Positions 51,533-61,051 of a DNA stretch of 64,000 nucleotides are shown here, piece by piece (position 1 is the stretch's first letter; every line of letters begins with the position of its first letter). Made by a program: the position numbers and the translations under genes. The DNA lies in NCBI RefSeq assembly GCF_026965535.1, contig NZ_CP114039.1, positions 4,216,001-4,280,000 of the forward strand, written 5' to 3'. This DNA comes from Corallococcus sp. NCRR. Lineage in GTDB: Bacteria > Myxococcota > Myxococcia > Myxococcales > Myxococcaceae. Under the pieces are notes generated by a model. It had not been told where the DNA came from. It saw nothing but the letters and a program-made list of their open reading frames with translations, and searched no databases.

Positions 51533-52447
51533 ATGAAGCGCTGCGTGCGTTGGCTCAAGCCCCTTCCGCTCCGTCCCCGCGACACGGTGCAGGTCGTCGC
51601 CCCCGCGGGTCCCTTCGAACAGGCCCCCTTCGAGGCAGGCCTGCGCATCCTCTCCGAGCGCTACTCCCCGGTGGTCCGGCCCGATATCGGCGCCTCTCAC
51701 CGCTACCTCGCCGGGGATGACTCCCGCCGACAGGAGGAGCTGTCTCACGCGTTCCTCGACCGCGCCTCCCGCGCCATCTTCTGCGCCCGCGGTGGCTATG
51801 GCAGCTCCCGCCTGTTGCCGGAGCTGCCCATCGACAAGGCCGGCCCGGTCGCCTTCACCGGCTTCTCCGACCTGACGTCCATCCACTGCGCGCTCCAGGC
51901 CCTGCACCGCGTCTCCATCCACGCGCCCGTGCTCACGCAGCTGGGCCGCCAGTCGACCCAGGTCCACGACTATCTCTTCCGCCTCCTCGAATCCTCGGAG
52001 GCCCCGCCGCCCCTCACCGGCAACGCCACCTATGTCCCCGGCACCGCCGAGGGCGTCCTCGTGGGCGGCAACCTGTCCGTGTTCTCCCGGCTCCTGGGCA
52101 CGCCGTACATGCCGCCGCTCGATGGCGCCGTGCTCCTCCTGGAGGACGTCACCGAGCGCCCCTACCGCATCGATCGCATGTGGACCCATCTGCGGCTCGC
52201 CGGGGTCTTCTCCCGCGTGCGTGGCATCGTCCTGGGTGACTTCACCGCCTGTGAGGAGAAGGACGCGAACTACTCCAGCGCGGACGTGCTCCGGGAGCTG
52301 GCGCGCGACGCGAAGGTGCCCTGCGCCGCGGGCTTCCCCATCGGCCATGGCGCCATCAACTACCCCGTGGCCTTGGGCACCCACGTGCGCCTGGACGCGG
52401 ACGCCGCGCGCCTCACGTTCCTCGAAGGCGCGGTGAGCCCGGGATGA
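51533..52447 (+). CDS. LD-carboxypeptidase (peptidase S66)
   Basis: 304 aa from ATG 51533. S66 family: V-V-A-P-A-G-P near the start, R-G-G-Y-G-S-S-R, the nucleophile Ser in F-T-G-F-S-D-L-T, Glu in D-V-T-E-R-P-Y-R-I-D-R-M and His in P-I-G-H-G-A-I-N-Y. These cytoplasmic enzymes remove D-Ala from muropeptides (LdcA) during cell-wall recycling. The stop overlaps the next start (ATGA); Mpl lies two genes on, consistent with a recycling cluster. Confidence 0.93.
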   Translation: MKRCVRWLKPLPLRPRDTVQVVAPAGPFEQAPFEAGLRILSERYSPVVRPDIGASHRYLAGDDSRRQEELSHAFLDRASRAIFCARGGYGSSRLLPELPIDKAGPVAFTGFSDLTSIHCALQALHRVSIHAPVLTQLGRQSTQVHDYLFRLLESSEAPPPLTGNATYVPGTAEGVLVGGNLSVFSRLLGTPYMPPLDGAVLLLEDVTERPYRIDRMWTHLRLAGVFSRVRGIVLGDFTACEEKDANYSSADVLRELARDAKVPCAAGFPIGHGAINYPVALGTHVRLDADAARLTFLEGAVSPG

Positions 52448-53607
52448 GCCAGCACCCCATCGCCAACCTCCAGGCCGTGCTCGATGACGGCGTGGAGCTG
52501 GGCATCTTCCCCTCCGCCCAGGCCGTGGTGCTCCACAAGGGCATGCAGGTCTTCGGCGGCGTCGCCGGCAAGGTGACGGGCGACACGCGCTTCGACCTCG
52601 CGTCCCTCACCAAGGCCATGTCCACCACGGCGCTCTTCCTGCGCCTGTGGACCGAGGGCAAGGTGGGCCCGGACACGCTCGTGTCCCGCTACTTCCCCGG
52701 CTCGCCCGCGGGCGACGCGGGCGTCACCGTCGCGGACCTGCTCTACCACCGCTCCGGTCTGCCGGCCTTCGTCCCGTTCTTCGCGGACGCGCTCAAGGCC
52801 CATCCGGAGCTGCTCGACGCCGGCTGCCCTGCCTCCGTCCGCGCGCAGGTCCACGCGGACGTCCTGCATGCCGCCGCGGCCACGCCGCTCGATGCCCCCG
52901 TGCGGACGAAGTCCGTGTACAGCGACGTGGGCTTCATCCTCCTGGGGGACATCCTCGCCCGCGCCGGTGGCGCACCGCTGGACGTGCTCTTCCACCGCCA
53001 CGTCGCGGAGCCGCTGGACCTGAAGGCCCGCTTCCACCGCCTCACCGACTTCCCCGCAGACGGCGCCACCGCGCCCACCGGCGCCATGCGTCCGCGCGAG
53101 CCCGCTCCTGGCCAGGAGTCGCTGTGGAAGGACGTGCCTTCCCATCCGTCCCGCCCCGCGGAGGTGGATGACGACAACGCCTGGGTGCTGGACGGCGTCG
53201 CGGGACACGCGGGCCTCTTCGGCACCGCCGTGGACGTGGCCCGCTTTGGCCAGGCCGTGCTGGAGGGCGCCGCGGGCACGCATGCCGCGATTGCTCCGGG
53301 GCCTTTGTGGCACCGCGCGCTCGCCACGGATCCGCTCGTCGCGGGCAGCACCCGCTCCATGGGCTTCGACTCTCCTTCGAAGGGCCACTCCAGCGCGGGC
53401 CGCTTCATTGGCGACACGCCTCCGGGCGCGGTGGGCCACCTGGGCTTCACCGGCACCAGCCTCTGGGTGGACCTGAGGCGGTCGCTCGTCGTCGCGCTCA
53501 TCACCAACCGCGTGGCCCAGGGCCGTCAGGACCTGCGCATCCGCGACTTCCGCCCCGCCTTCCACGAGCTCGTCGTGGAGGCGCTCGACCTCCACGTCCT
53601 CCCCTGA
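52444..53607 (+). CDS. Serine hydrolase, beta-lactamase/PBP fold
   Basis: 387 aa, no signal peptide. Catalytic Ser in L-A-S-L-T-K-A-M, Y-x-x equivalent in S-V-Y-S-D-V-G-F, and H-L-G-F-T-G-T-S as the C-terminal motif. The family includes cytosolic-looking esterases and D-Ala-D-Ala-type enzymes. It is translationally coupled to the LD-carboxypeptidase, so a cell-wall fragment is a reasonable substrate guess. Confidence 0.88.
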   Translation: MSQHPIANLQAVLDDGVELGIFPSAQAVVLHKGMQVFGGVAGKVTGDTRFDLASLTKAMSTTALFLRLWTEGKVGPDTLVSRYFPGSPAGDAGVTVADLLYHRSGLPAFVPFFADALKAHPELLDAGCPASVRAQVHADVLHAAAATPLDAPVRTKSVYSDVGFILLGDILARAGGAPLDVLFHRHVAEPLDLKARFHRLTDFPADGATAPTGAMRPREPAPGQESLWKDVPSHPSRPAEVDDDNAWVLDGVAGHAGLFGTAVDVARFGQAVLEGAAGTHAAIAPGPLWHRALATDPLVAGSTRSMGFDSPSKGHSSAGRFIGDTPPGAVGHLGFTGTSLWVDLRRSLVVALITNRVAQGRQDLRIRDFRPAFHELVVEALDLHVLP

Positions 53608-53619
53608 GGAAACCGCAGC

Positions 53620-55089
53620 ATGGCTGACGACAACGGCAACGTCCTCGACTCACTCGACCCGAAGTCCGTGCGCCGCATCCACCTGGTGGGCGTGGCCGGC
53701 ACCGGCATGGGCTCCTTCGCCGGCATGCTCAAGGCCGCCGGCTACGACGTCACCGGCAGCGACGAGAACGTCTACCCGCCCATGAGCGACATGCTCCGCA
53801 CGTGGGGCATCCCCGTCAGCACGCCGTACGCGCCCGCCAACCTGGACTCGGCCAGGCCGGACCTGGTCATCATCGGCAACGTCATCCGCCGCGTGAACCC
53901 GGAGGCCACCGCCGTGCGCGAACGGGGCCTCAAGCAGATGAGCTTCCCCGCAGCGCTGGGCACGCTCTTCCTGGACCGCTCGCACTCCGTCGTCGTGGCC
54001 GGCACGCACGGCAAGACGACGACGTCCTCGCTCATGGCCCACGTGCTGGTGGCCGCGGGCAAGGACCCGAGCTTCCTCGTGGGCGGCGTCACCCAGAACT
54101 ACGCGGGCAACTACCGCGTGGGGAAGGGCCCGCACTTCGTCGTGGAAGGTGACGAGTACGACACCGCCTACTGGGACAAGGGCTCCAAGTTCCTCCACTA
54201 CCGCCCGCGCACCGCCATCGTCACCAGCGTGGAGTTCGACCACGCGGACATCTTCCGCGACCTGCCCCACTACGAGGCCACGTTCGAGAAGTTCGTGCGC
54301 CTGGTGCCCAAGGACGGTCAGTTGGTCGTCTGCGCCGCGTACCCGAACGCCGTGCGCATCGCGCGCGGAGGCACCGCGCCCGTCAGCACCTACGTGGCCA
54401 AGGAGGACGCGGACGCGGACTACACGCCCAAGAACCTCTCCTTCGGTCCCGAGGGCGCCCGCTTCAACGTCGTGGAGAAGGGCCAGGACCTGGGCACCGT
54501 GACGCTGCCCCTGTCCGGCGCGCACAACGTGGAGAACGCGCTCGCGGTCATCGCCGCCGCGCGCGGCCTGGGGCTCACGTTCGCTGAAATCCAGCAGGGC
54601 CTGTCCACCTTCCAGGGCGTGAAGCGCCGCCAGGAGGTGCGCGCGGAGATTGAGGGCGTGCTCGTGGTGGACGACTTCGCGCACCACCCCACCGCCGTGC
54701 GCGAGACCATCGCCGCCATCCGCCACCGCTACCCGGACCGGCGCCTGTGGGCCATCTTCGAGCCGCGCTCCAACACCAGCCGCCGCAACATCCACCAGGA
54801 GGACTACGCGCACGCCTTCCCCGGCGCCTCGCGCGCCAGCCTCAAGGTGCCCGAGCGCCACGACAAGGTGCCCGAGGGCGAAGAGCTCAACGTCCCCAAG
54901 CTCATCGAAGCGCTGAAGGGCCAGGGCATCGCCGCGGACGGCGCCACCGACGTGCAGACGCTGGTGGACCGCGTCGCTGCCGAGGCGAAGTCCGGTGACG
55001 TGCTGCTCGTCATGAGCAACGGCGCCTTCGGGGGCTTCATCGAGAAGCTGCTCACCGCCCTGAAGGCCCGGGCGGGGAAGGGGACCTGA
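53620..55089 (+). CDS. mpl: UDP-N-acetylmuramate:tripeptide ligase Mpl
   Basis: 489 aa. Mur-ligase architecture: I-H-L-V-G-V-A-G-T-G-M-G-S near the N-terminus, the ATP loop A-G-T-H-G-K-T-T-T-S-S-L, E-G-D-E-Y-D-T-A-Y-W-D-K and V-D-D-F-A-H-H-P-T-A-V-R. The last two are typical of Mpl, which re-attaches recycled L-Ala-gamma-D-Glu-meso-DAP to UDP-MurNAc, rather than MurC. It sits 12 bp after the hydrolase, in a putative wall-recycling run of genes. Confidence 0.93.
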   Translation: MADDNGNVLDSLDPKSVRRIHLVGVAGTGMGSFAGMLKAAGYDVTGSDENVYPPMSDMLRTWGIPVSTPYAPANLDSARPDLVIIGNVIRRVNPEATAVRERGLKQMSFPAALGTLFLDRSHSVVVAGTHGKTTTSSLMAHVLVAAGKDPSFLVGGVTQNYAGNYRVGKGPHFVVEGDEYDTAYWDKGSKFLHYRPRTAIVTSVEFDHADIFRDLPHYEATFEKFVRLVPKDGQLVVCAAYPNAVRIARGGTAPVSTYVAKEDADADYTPKNLSFGPEGARFNVVEKGQDLGTVTLPLSGAHNVENALAVIAAARGLGLTFAEIQQGLSTFQGVKRRQEVRAEIEGVLVVDDFAHHPTAVRETIAAIRHRYPDRRLWAIFEPRSNTSRRNIHQEDYAHAFPGASRASLKVPERHDKVPEGEELNVPKLIEALKGQGIAADGATDVQTLVDRVAAEAKSGDVLLVMSNGAFGGFIEKLLTALKARAGKGT

Positions 55090-55092
55090 GCC

Positions 55093-55677
55093 ATGCGCCG
55101 TCCATTCCTCCTCTCGCTGGGAGCCCTGGCGTTCGCCATGGGCTGTGCCTCGTCGTCGGCCTCGTCACTGCCGCCGCTCACGGACCGCACCGGTGACGGG
55201 GCGCGCTCCAGCAGCTCCGCACTGGAGTCGTCGAACAAGGGCCCGGGCCAGCCGCTCGTGTTCCAGGTGAAGCGCTACCCGGACAACAGCCCGTACGACT
55301 TGAAGAGCGACCGCGGGCAGGTCGTCCTGCTGGACGTGTGGGCCACGTGGTGCGAGCCCTGCAAGGACGCGCTGCCCATGTACGCGCAGCTGCAGAAGGA
55401 GTACGGCTCGCGCGGCTTCAAGGCCTACGCCCTCAACGTGGACGAGGACGTGCGCGCCATTCCTCCCTTCCTTGAGGAGGCGAAGGTGGAGGTGCCCATC
55501 CTCCTGGACGCCAACGCGCTGGTGTCCGAGCGCCTGCTGAAGGTGCGGCTGATGCCCACCACCTTCCTCATTGATCGCAAGGGCGTCATCCGGCACGTGC
55601 ACGAGGGCTTCGCCGAGGAGTTCCTCCAGCAATTCCAGACGGAAATCGAGCAGCTGCTCGCCGAGCCCGCCTCCTAG
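55093..55677 (+). CDS. TlpA/ResA-like thioredoxin lipoprotein
   Basis: 194 aa. A lipoprotein signal ends F-A-M-G-C-A-S, with a Ser-rich linker behind it. The thioredoxin fold has W-A-T-W-C-E-P-C-K (C-x-x-C), A-L-N-V-D-E-D and the cis-Pro in R-L-M-P-T-T-F-L-I. Members reduce or exchange disulfides in the periplasm, for example for cytochrome c maturation. It starts 3 bp after mpl. Confidence 0.93.
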   Translation: MRRPFLLSLGALAFAMGCASSSASSLPPLTDRTGDGARSSSSALESSNKGPGQPLVFQVKRYPDNSPYDLKSDRGQVVLLDVWATWCEPCKDALPMYAQLQKEYGSRGFKAYALNVDEDVRAIPPFLEEAKVEVPILLDANALVSERLLKVRLMPTTFLIDRKGVIRHVHEGFAEEFLQQFQTEIEQLLAEPAS

Positions 55678-55702
55678 CGCGCACCCGAGGGACAACGCAT
55701 CC

Positions 55703-56527
55703 ATGGCCCACGAAACGGAAACGCCCGCCGCGCTGCGCCGCACCGCGGAGGAGGGCGCCCGCATGGCCGGCCGCATCCTCCGGGAGCGCTTCCCCCAGCA
55801 CCGCACCATCGAGTTCAAGGGCGGCATCGACCTGGTCACGGACGCGGACCGCGCCTCCGAGGATGCGCTGCTGGACTTCCTGCGCCAGCGCCACCCGCAC
55901 CACGCCATCCTCGCGGAGGAGAGCGGTGCCACGCAGGGCACGGACACGTTCCGGTGGATCGTGGATCCGCTGGACGGCACGACCAACTATTCGCACCAGG
56001 TGCCGCACTTCTGCGTCAGCGTGGCGGTGGAGGGCCCGGAGGGCACTGTCGCGGGCGCCGTCTACGACCCCATGCGCGACGAGCTCTTCTCCTCCGCGAA
56101 GGGTGAGGGCGCCACGCTCAACGACGTGCCCCTGAAGGCCAGCCACACGGCCACGCTGGAGCGGGCGCTGCTGTGCACGGGCTTCCCCTACGACGTGCGC
56201 GAGCGCCCGGACCTGCCCGTGGGCCTCTTCTCCCAGCTCATCCTCCTGGCGCAGGGCATGCGCCGCACCGGCAGCGCCGCGCTGGACCTGGCGTACGTCG
56301 CGGCCGGCCGCTTCGACGGCTACTTCGAGTTCGGCCTCAAGCCCTGGGACATCGCCGCGGGCGGCCTGCTGGTGGCGGAGGCCGGCGGCGTCATCGTGCA
56401 CATCGACGGGCGGCCCTTCGACGTGCTCAAGGGCGACGTGCTGGCGAGCGGCGCGAACCTGGCGCCCCAGCTCATGACCCAGGCGAAGCGATTCCTGGAT
56501 GAAATCGGCTGGACGTCGCGCGACTAG
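55703..56527 (+). CDS. Inositol monophosphatase family protein
   Basis: 274 aa from ATG 55703. Metal and substrate motifs: [12 protein letters not shown], the hallmark [12 protein letters not shown] and the C-terminal L-K-P-W-D-I-A-A-G. Enzymes of this family (SuhB-like) hydrolyse inositol phosphates or related sugar phosphates with Mg2+. Its stop overlaps the convergent OPX gene stop by 4 bp. Confidence 0.94.
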   Translation: MAHETETPAALRRTAEEGARMAGRILRERFPQHRTIEFKGGIDLVTDADRASEDALLDFLRQRHPHHAILAEESGATQGTDTFRWIVDPLDGTTNYSHQVPHFCVSVAVEGPEGTVAGAVYDPMRDELFSSAKGEGATLNDVPLKASHTATLERALLCTGFPYDVRERPDLPVGLFSQLILLAQGMRRTGSAALDLAYVAAGRFDGYFEFGLKPWDIAAGGLLVAEAGGVIVHIDGRPFDVLKGDVLASGANLAPQLMTQAKRFLDEIGWTSRD

Positions 56528-57138
56528 AAGAAGCTCTCCGGCACGAAGACGATGTCGCCGGCCTGGAGCAGGAAGTTGCGCTCGCGGCCCACGCCAATGT
56601 CCTCCACGGGCACGCGAATCTTGCGCTCCTGCCCGTCCACCACGCGCGTGACGAGCGTGTTGTTCTTCGCCGCCAGCTTGGTGAAGCCACCGGCCAGCGT
56701 AATGGCCTGGATGATGGAGACCTCGCCGGTGACGGGGAAGGTGCCGGGCTTCTGCACTTCACCGAAGACGAAGATCTTCTGCGAGTTGTACTCCCGCACC
56801 AGCACGGACACCTGCGGGCGGCGCAGGTAGCGCGCCAGACAGTCGCGCAGCGCGTCCGCCGCGGCGCTGGCGGTGAGGCCGGACAGCGCCACCTTGCCGC
56901 ACAGCGGATAGTCGATGGTGCCTTCCGGCGACACGCGCCAGGTGCCGGAGTGCTCGGGCTCCTGGAAGACGCGCACCTCCACCACGTCCCCGGCGCCCAG
57001 GCTGTCCCCGGACTTCGCGGCGGTCTGCATCGACGCGGCGGGCGTGGGCGGAGGCGGCGGCGGGCGCGTGTCCGCGTGACACGCCGCCAACACCGCGAGG
57101 AGGACCGGCAGGACGAAGCGGAGCCGCGAGGGACGCAT
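56524..57138 (-). CDS. Short OPX (Wza-like) polysaccharide export lipoprotein
   Basis: 204 aa from ATG 57138. A lipoprotein signal ends L-A-V-L-A-A-C. A Pro-rich linker precedes a Poly_export domain ([24 protein letters not shown]) and one SLBB domain ([15 protein letters not shown]). It lacks the C-terminal helix by which E. coli Wza crosses the outer membrane. Short OPX proteins of this kind pair with an outer-membrane beta-barrel, and such a gene lies immediately upstream on the same strand. Confidence 0.9.
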   Translation of the reverse strand: MRPSRLRFVLPVLLAVLAACHADTRPPPPPPTPAASMQTAAKSGDSLGAGDVVEVRVFQEPEHSGTWRVSPEGTIDYPLCGKVALSGLTASAAADALRDCLARYLRRPQVSVLVREYNSQKIFVFGEVQKPGTFPVTGEVSIIQAITLAGGFTKLAAKNNTLVTRVVDGQERKIRVPVEDIGVGRERNFLLQAGDIVFVPESFF

Positions 57139-57152
57139 GGGCGCGGAGGGCC

Positions 57153-58412
57153 TCAGTAGGAGACGGACACCCGCGCGTAGCCTTCGTGGCGGGTGTAGTT
57201 GAGGCCGGCGGCGCCGAGCGACGACGAGCGGGTGCCCAGCATGTATCCCACCGCGCCCACCAGCCACGGGCGGATCTGATACTCGGGCCCCAGGTCCAGC
57301 GTCACCAGCGTGTCGCTGCGGCCGCCCGCGAAGGAGAGGAAGTCCAGCGCGCCCGCAGCGTGCAGCGCGAGCCGGCTGCCCATGACGGAGCGCCCTTCCG
57401 CGTAGACGCGGTCGTCGCGGAAGGTGCCGTAGGCGGCCACCGGCTGGAAGGCGCGCAGGTAGCCGCCTTTCACCGTGAGCGACGGGCCCAGCAGGTACGT
57501 GCCCTCAAGTTGGCCCACCACGGTGCCGCCGCCGCTCGAGCCCAGGTTCTGGCTCCAGCCGGCCTTCGCCGTCAGGGTGATGCGCGGGGACACCAGGCCG
57601 GAGACGCCCGCCATGCCATGCAGGATGGCCGCGCCAGGCGTGGTGGTGTCGTTGAAGTAGCCCCGGTACTGCAGGCCCGTGTCCACCACCACCGCCGTCT
57701 TGGGCAGGAAGCGCCAGCGGCCCTCGGCGCCCAGGCGCAGGTTGCCGTAGTTGAACTGGCTGGCGGCGAGCGGATCACACGCGGCGTCGGTGCAGCCGAT
57801 GGGCGTCATGCCGCCCAGGGGCTCGAAGAACTCCATCGCGTACGCCAGCACCGGCGTCACTTCCAGCGCGCCGCCGCCGGGCTTCCACTGCGCCTTCACG
57901 CGCGCCTCGTTGAAGAGGCTGAGGATGCCCGCTCCCAGCGCCGCCGTGCGGGTGCGGTCCGAGCGCATCAGCTCGTCGCCCACCTCGATGGACAGCTCGC
58001 TCTCCTGGTTGAAGCGCAGCGCCAGGTCCGCCGCGCCCTCCAGGTGCGACGCCGCGCCCGAACCCGAGGTAATCAGGCCCGTGTAGGCCACGTAGTCCAG
58101 GTTGCCGCGCAGCGCGATGGCCAGCTTGGGGGACGGCACGTCCAGCATCAGGCCGGGGCGCACGTGCAGCGCCAGTTCCCCGGACAGGTCCGGGGACAGG
58201 GGGCCGGTGCCCGCTTCGCGGAAGTAGCCCACGCCGCTGTCCAGCCGCGTCTCCAGCTCCAGCGTCGGGTGCAGCCGCCCGTTGCCCACCTTGAGGCCGT
58301 TGCCGCCCGGAGGCCGGCCGCCCGTGAACGCCTGCGCCGACGCCGTCAGCGGCAGGAGCGCCGCGAGCGCCAGGGCCCCGAGGGCCAGACGGAATGTCCC
58401 AGGCTGCTTCAT
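57153..58412 (-). CDS. Outer-membrane beta-barrel protein of composite OPX translocon (Wzp-like)
   Basis: 419 aa from ATG 58412. A Sec signal ends T-A-S-A-Q-A. The body consists of alternating strands ([37 protein letters not shown]) and a final [10 protein letters not shown] ending in an aromatic residue, typical of outer-membrane barrels. It is 14 bp upstream of the OPX gene. In Myxococcus xanthus similar barrels (WzpX/WzpS/WzpB) form the outer-membrane channel with short Wza proteins for exopolysaccharide, spore-coat polysaccharide or biosurfactant. Which of these is meant cannot be read here. Confidence 0.82.
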   Translation of the reverse strand: MKQPGTFRLALGALALAALLPLTASAQAFTGGRPPGGNGLKVGNGRLHPTLELETRLDSGVGYFREAGTGPLSPDLSGELALHVRPGLMLDVPSPKLAIALRGNLDYVAYTGLITSGSGAASHLEGAADLALRFNQESELSIEVGDELMRSDRTRTAALGAGILSLFNEARVKAQWKPGGGALEVTPVLAYAMEFFEPLGGMTPIGCTDAACDPLAASQFNYGNLRLGAEGRWRFLPKTAVVVDTGLQYRGYFNDTTTPGAAILHGMAGVSGLVSPRITLTAKAGWSQNLGSSGGGTVVGQLEGTYLLGPSLTVKGGYLRAFQPVAAYGTFRDDRVYAEGRSVMGSRLALHAAGALDFLSFAGGRSDTLVTLDLGPEYQIRPWLVGAVGYMLGTRSSSLGAAGLNYTRHEGYARVSVSY

Positions 58413-58521
58413 GGGGTCAGAGGCGCTCCACGCGGTGAGACGGCGGGCATAGCACGCGGGTTCCCGCACCGGAACAAACGGTCCGGGGCCGGGACCGCGC
58501 GAGGTGGAAGGACGCAGCCAC

Positions 58522-59094
58522 TCAGTCCACGGGGCTCGCGGGAGGAGGCCGGACCACCAGGTCCGGCGGCGGCGGGGGACGCGTGGGATCACCCCCGGGC
58601 AGGTTGTCGGGCTCCTCCACCTCCACGAAGAGGTTCTCGTCGGTGCGGAAGGCGAGCTGGCCGATGCACTCCTCGGCCTCCGAGCGCAGCTGGCCCACCT
58701 TCTGCTGGGCGATCATCACCTTGGTGAACTCGTGCTCGCCGGGCGCCGCCTCGCTCTTGCTGACGGCCTCCTGGAGGGCCACGTCGGCCTGCTCGGAGAT
58801 GCGCAGGAGGCCCTTGATCTGCGTCAGCTTCTCGTTGGCGCAGTTGAGCTTCACCACGTCCTTGGTGCGCCGCGCCTCCTCCACCTTCTCGAACACCTGG
58901 CGGAGCGATTCGCGCATGCCGCCCAGCGCCTGCGTGCTGCGCTCCAGCTTCTGGCTGTCCGGCACGTCACCGGCCTTGTCCAGCGCGGGCGGAGCGGGGC
59001 GCGGGGGCGACGCGGGTGACTGCGCGAGCGCCATCCCGGAGGTGACGAGTCCTCCCACGATGGCGAGCATTCCCAGGGTGCGCATGCGCCTCAC
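58522..59094 (-). CDS. Periplasmic coiled-coil protein of unknown function
   Basis: 190 aa. A signal peptide (L-A-I-V-G-G-L-V-T-S-G-M-A-L-A-Q) and Pro-rich linker precede a helical region (S-T-Q-A-L-G-G-M-R-E-S-L-R-Q-V-F-E-K-V-E-E-A). There are two Cys (C-A-N-E-K, E-E-C-I-G-Q-L) and a Pro-rich tail. Conserved-hypothetical type in myxobacteria. It lies between the export pair and the CNB/GltG genes on the same strand. Confidence 0.8.
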   Translation of the reverse strand: MRRMRTLGMLAIVGGLVTSGMALAQSPASPPRPAPPALDKAGDVPDSQKLERSTQALGGMRESLRQVFEKVEEARRTKDVVKLNCANEKLTQIKGLLRISEQADVALQEAVSKSEAAPGEHEFTKVMIAQQKVGQLRSEAEECIGQLAFRTDENLFVEVEEPDNLPGGDPTRPPPPPDLVVRPPPASPVD

Positions 59095-59203
59095 GAGTCC
59101 TTCCGGCCCTTCCCAAGCTTCGAGAGTCGAGCCTAGGAGTGAGGGGGAGGGGTGTCAACGCAATGCCCCATCGCCCCGGAGTCCGGCTTTTGGGCGCCGG
59201 ACG

Positions 59204-59650
59204 TCAGTCCTGGGGGGCCAGGCGGGCGTTGGCCTCGCGCAGGCGGGCGGACAGGCTGCGCGCGATGTTCACGACGATGAAGGTGAAGCCGTCCGCGTGC
59301 GCCAGCCGGAAGGTCCGCAAATCCTGCGCGGTGAGCTGGAGCAGCTCCACCTCGCCCAGGGCGCGCACGGTGGCGGAGCGGTGGTCCTTGTCGATGAGGC
59401 CCATCTCCCCGAAGAACTCCGGCGGGCCCAGGACGGTGAGGGGCGTCACCCCGTTGCCCGCACCCCGGCGCACCACCTCCACCTGGCCGCGCACGATGAC
59501 GAAGAGGCTGTCACCCAGGTCGCCCTCCTCGAACACCACCTCGCCATTGGCGTAGCGGTACAGCCGTGCCAGCTCCGCCAGGCGTGCGAGCTCGGCGGGG
59601 GCCAGCATTTCGAAGAGGGGGGATGTGGCGATGACAGCCAGCTTCTCCAT
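59204..59650 (-). CDS. Cyclic nucleotide-binding domain protein
   Basis: 148 aa consisting almost only of a CRP-like cyclic-nucleotide-binding fold: A-P-L-F-E-M-L-A-P-A-E-L-A-R-L, G-E-V-V-F-E-E-G-D-L-G-D-S-L-F-V-I-V-R-G and the phosphate-binding cassette G-P-P-E-F-F-G-E-M-G-L-I-D-K-D-H-R-S-A-T-V-R. There is no DNA-binding domain, so it is a stand-alone sensor, likely acting through protein contacts. It sits 47 bp after the GltG-like gene and may be co-transcribed. Confidence 0.92.
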   Translation of the reverse strand: MEKLAVIATSPLFEMLAPAELARLAELARLYRYANGEVVFEEGDLGDSLFVIVRGQVEVVRRGAGNGVTPLTVLGPPEFFGEMGLIDKDHRSATVRALGEVELLQLTAQDLRTFRLAHADGFTFIVVNIARSLSARLREANARLAPQD

Positions 59651-59697
59651 GTGCTCCCCGCGGGTCCGGTGCCTCCGGAAGGTCCGGACGGTCGAGC

Positions 59698-61047
59698 CTA
59701 TTCCCCTGGCGAGAAGATGAACGGGTAGCTGACGGGGACGTCGTCACTCGGTTTGAAAGGGAACGTCCAGGCGCGCATGGTCGTCTTGATGCAGTTGATG
59801 ACCTCGTCCGAGCGCAGGGTGGACTCCTCCACCTCCACGTCGCTGGCGCGGCCCTGCGGGGTGAGGTTGAAGCGGACCATGACCCTGCCCTTGAGGGAGG
59901 GGTCGCGCTTGAGGCCGTTCTCGTAGCAGCGCTGGATGGAGGCCTTCCGGCTCTGGATGTAGCGGGCCAGGTCCTTGGGCTTGACCTCCGCGCTGTCCAC
60001 TTCCGGCACCGAGTCCGCGACCTGGGGCACCTTGACGACCTGCTTGCGGCCCGTGTCCACGGTGCCCGCGCCGGAGGTCTGCGTGGCGCCGATGCCCGCC
60101 ATCTTGCCGCCGGTGTCCCCCTGCGGGTTGGCGATGCCGTTGCCGCCTCCGGAGCCCGCCGTGAGCGCGCCGCCCGACGTCGCGCCCGCGAGCGCATCCG
60201 CCACGTTGGCGCCGCTGCCGGAGCTCCCGAGCACGTCCGCGATGGCATCCCCACCGCCGGGGCCCTTGCCGCCCAACAGCTTGAGGAGGCCGGTGCCCGA
60301 GACCTTCGCTTCGACCTGCTGCCGGCGCTCCGCGCTGTTGGCGGGGGCGGGCGCCGGGTCCTTGGCGTTGGTCTTCTTCGGGTCGGGCTTCGGCTCGTCC
60401 GCCTTCTTCTCCGGCGTGTTGCCCGGGTCCTTGGGCTCCTCCACCTTCGCGGGCTGGGGCGGGATGATGGCGCGCACGAAGCGGTCTTCCAACTGGTCCA
60501 GCTCCACCTCCGCCTCCACCGGCGCGGGCTGGGCGACGATGAGCGCGACGCTCAGCACGTAGAGCACCAGCATCGACAGGAGGATGCCGAAGAAGACGCG
60601 GTCCACCGTGCGCCACGGGCTGGCCTTCAGCTCCGGGGGCAGGGTGGGCTTGGAGCCCTCCGCGGGCGCGGGGATGAAGTGGAAGAAGAGCGTGGCGTCC
60701 GGCAGGTCCACCTTGCCGCGGGCGCTCTCCTGCAGGGGCAGGTCGAAGGTGTCGTCCGCGCGGCGCGTGGCGAGCCCCTGGGAGCGCAGCGCGTCGAAGT
60801 CCACGTCCGACGAGCCCAGGTTGACGCGGCCCTGCATGTGCTCGTCGATGATGAGGTGGAACTGCTGGCCGCGGTTCTCCAGCACCTTGAAGCGCGGCGG
60901 GCGCGCCTCGGACGGAGGCATGACGATGGTGTTGCGGGCGTCCTCGCCAATGGTGACGGAGTCGTGGAGCAGGTGGTGCTCTTCGACGATGCGCCCGTCC
61001 TGGATGACGCCGACGCGCAGCAACTTGGGGCGGGTTTGAAGGGCCAT
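59698..61047 (-). CDS. GltG/PglI-like protein (FHA-like, TM, TonB-like AgmX/PglI C-terminal domain)
   Basis: 449 aa. An FHA-like N-terminal domain (V-T-I-G-E-D-A-R-N-T-I-V-M, residues 28-40) and one membrane span (about 157-177) lead to a Pro/Lys/Glu-rich and Gly-rich linker through the periplasm. The C-terminal AgmX/PglI TonB-like domain has S-I-Q-R-C-Y-E-N-G-L-K-R-D-P-S-L-K-G-R. In M. xanthus GltG spans the inner membrane and periplasm of the gliding (or, as NfsG, sporulation) machinery. It is directly after GltF-, GltE- and GltD-like genes, the same order as in that species. Confidence 0.88.
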   Translation of the reverse strand: MALQTRPKLLRVGVIQDGRIVEEHHLLHDSVTIGEDARNTIVMPPSEARPPRFKVLENRGQQFHLIIDEHMQGRVNLGSSDVDFDALRSQGLATRRADDTFDLPLQESARGKVDLPDATLFFHFIPAPAEGSKPTLPPELKASPWRTVDRVFFGILLSMLVLYVLSVALIVAQPAPVEAEVELDQLEDRFVRAIIPPQPAKVEEPKDPGNTPEKKADEPKPDPKKTNAKDPAPAPANSAERRQQVEAKVSGTGLLKLLGGKGPGGGDAIADVLGSSGSGANVADALAGATSGGALTAGSGGGNGIANPQGDTGGKMAGIGATQTSGAGTVDTGRKQVVKVPQVADSVPEVDSAEVKPKDLARYIQSRKASIQRCYENGLKRDPSLKGRVMVRFNLTPQGRASDVEVEESTLRSDEVINCIKTTMRAWTFPFKPSDDVPVSYPFIFSPGE

Positions 61048-61051
61048 GTGA

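Noticed and set aside
53620-55089. MurC instead of Mpl
   Set aside because: The E-G-D-E-Y-D-T-A-Y-W-D-K segment, the length and the recycling-gene neighbours fit Mpl; no division/cell-wall cluster genes are adjacent.
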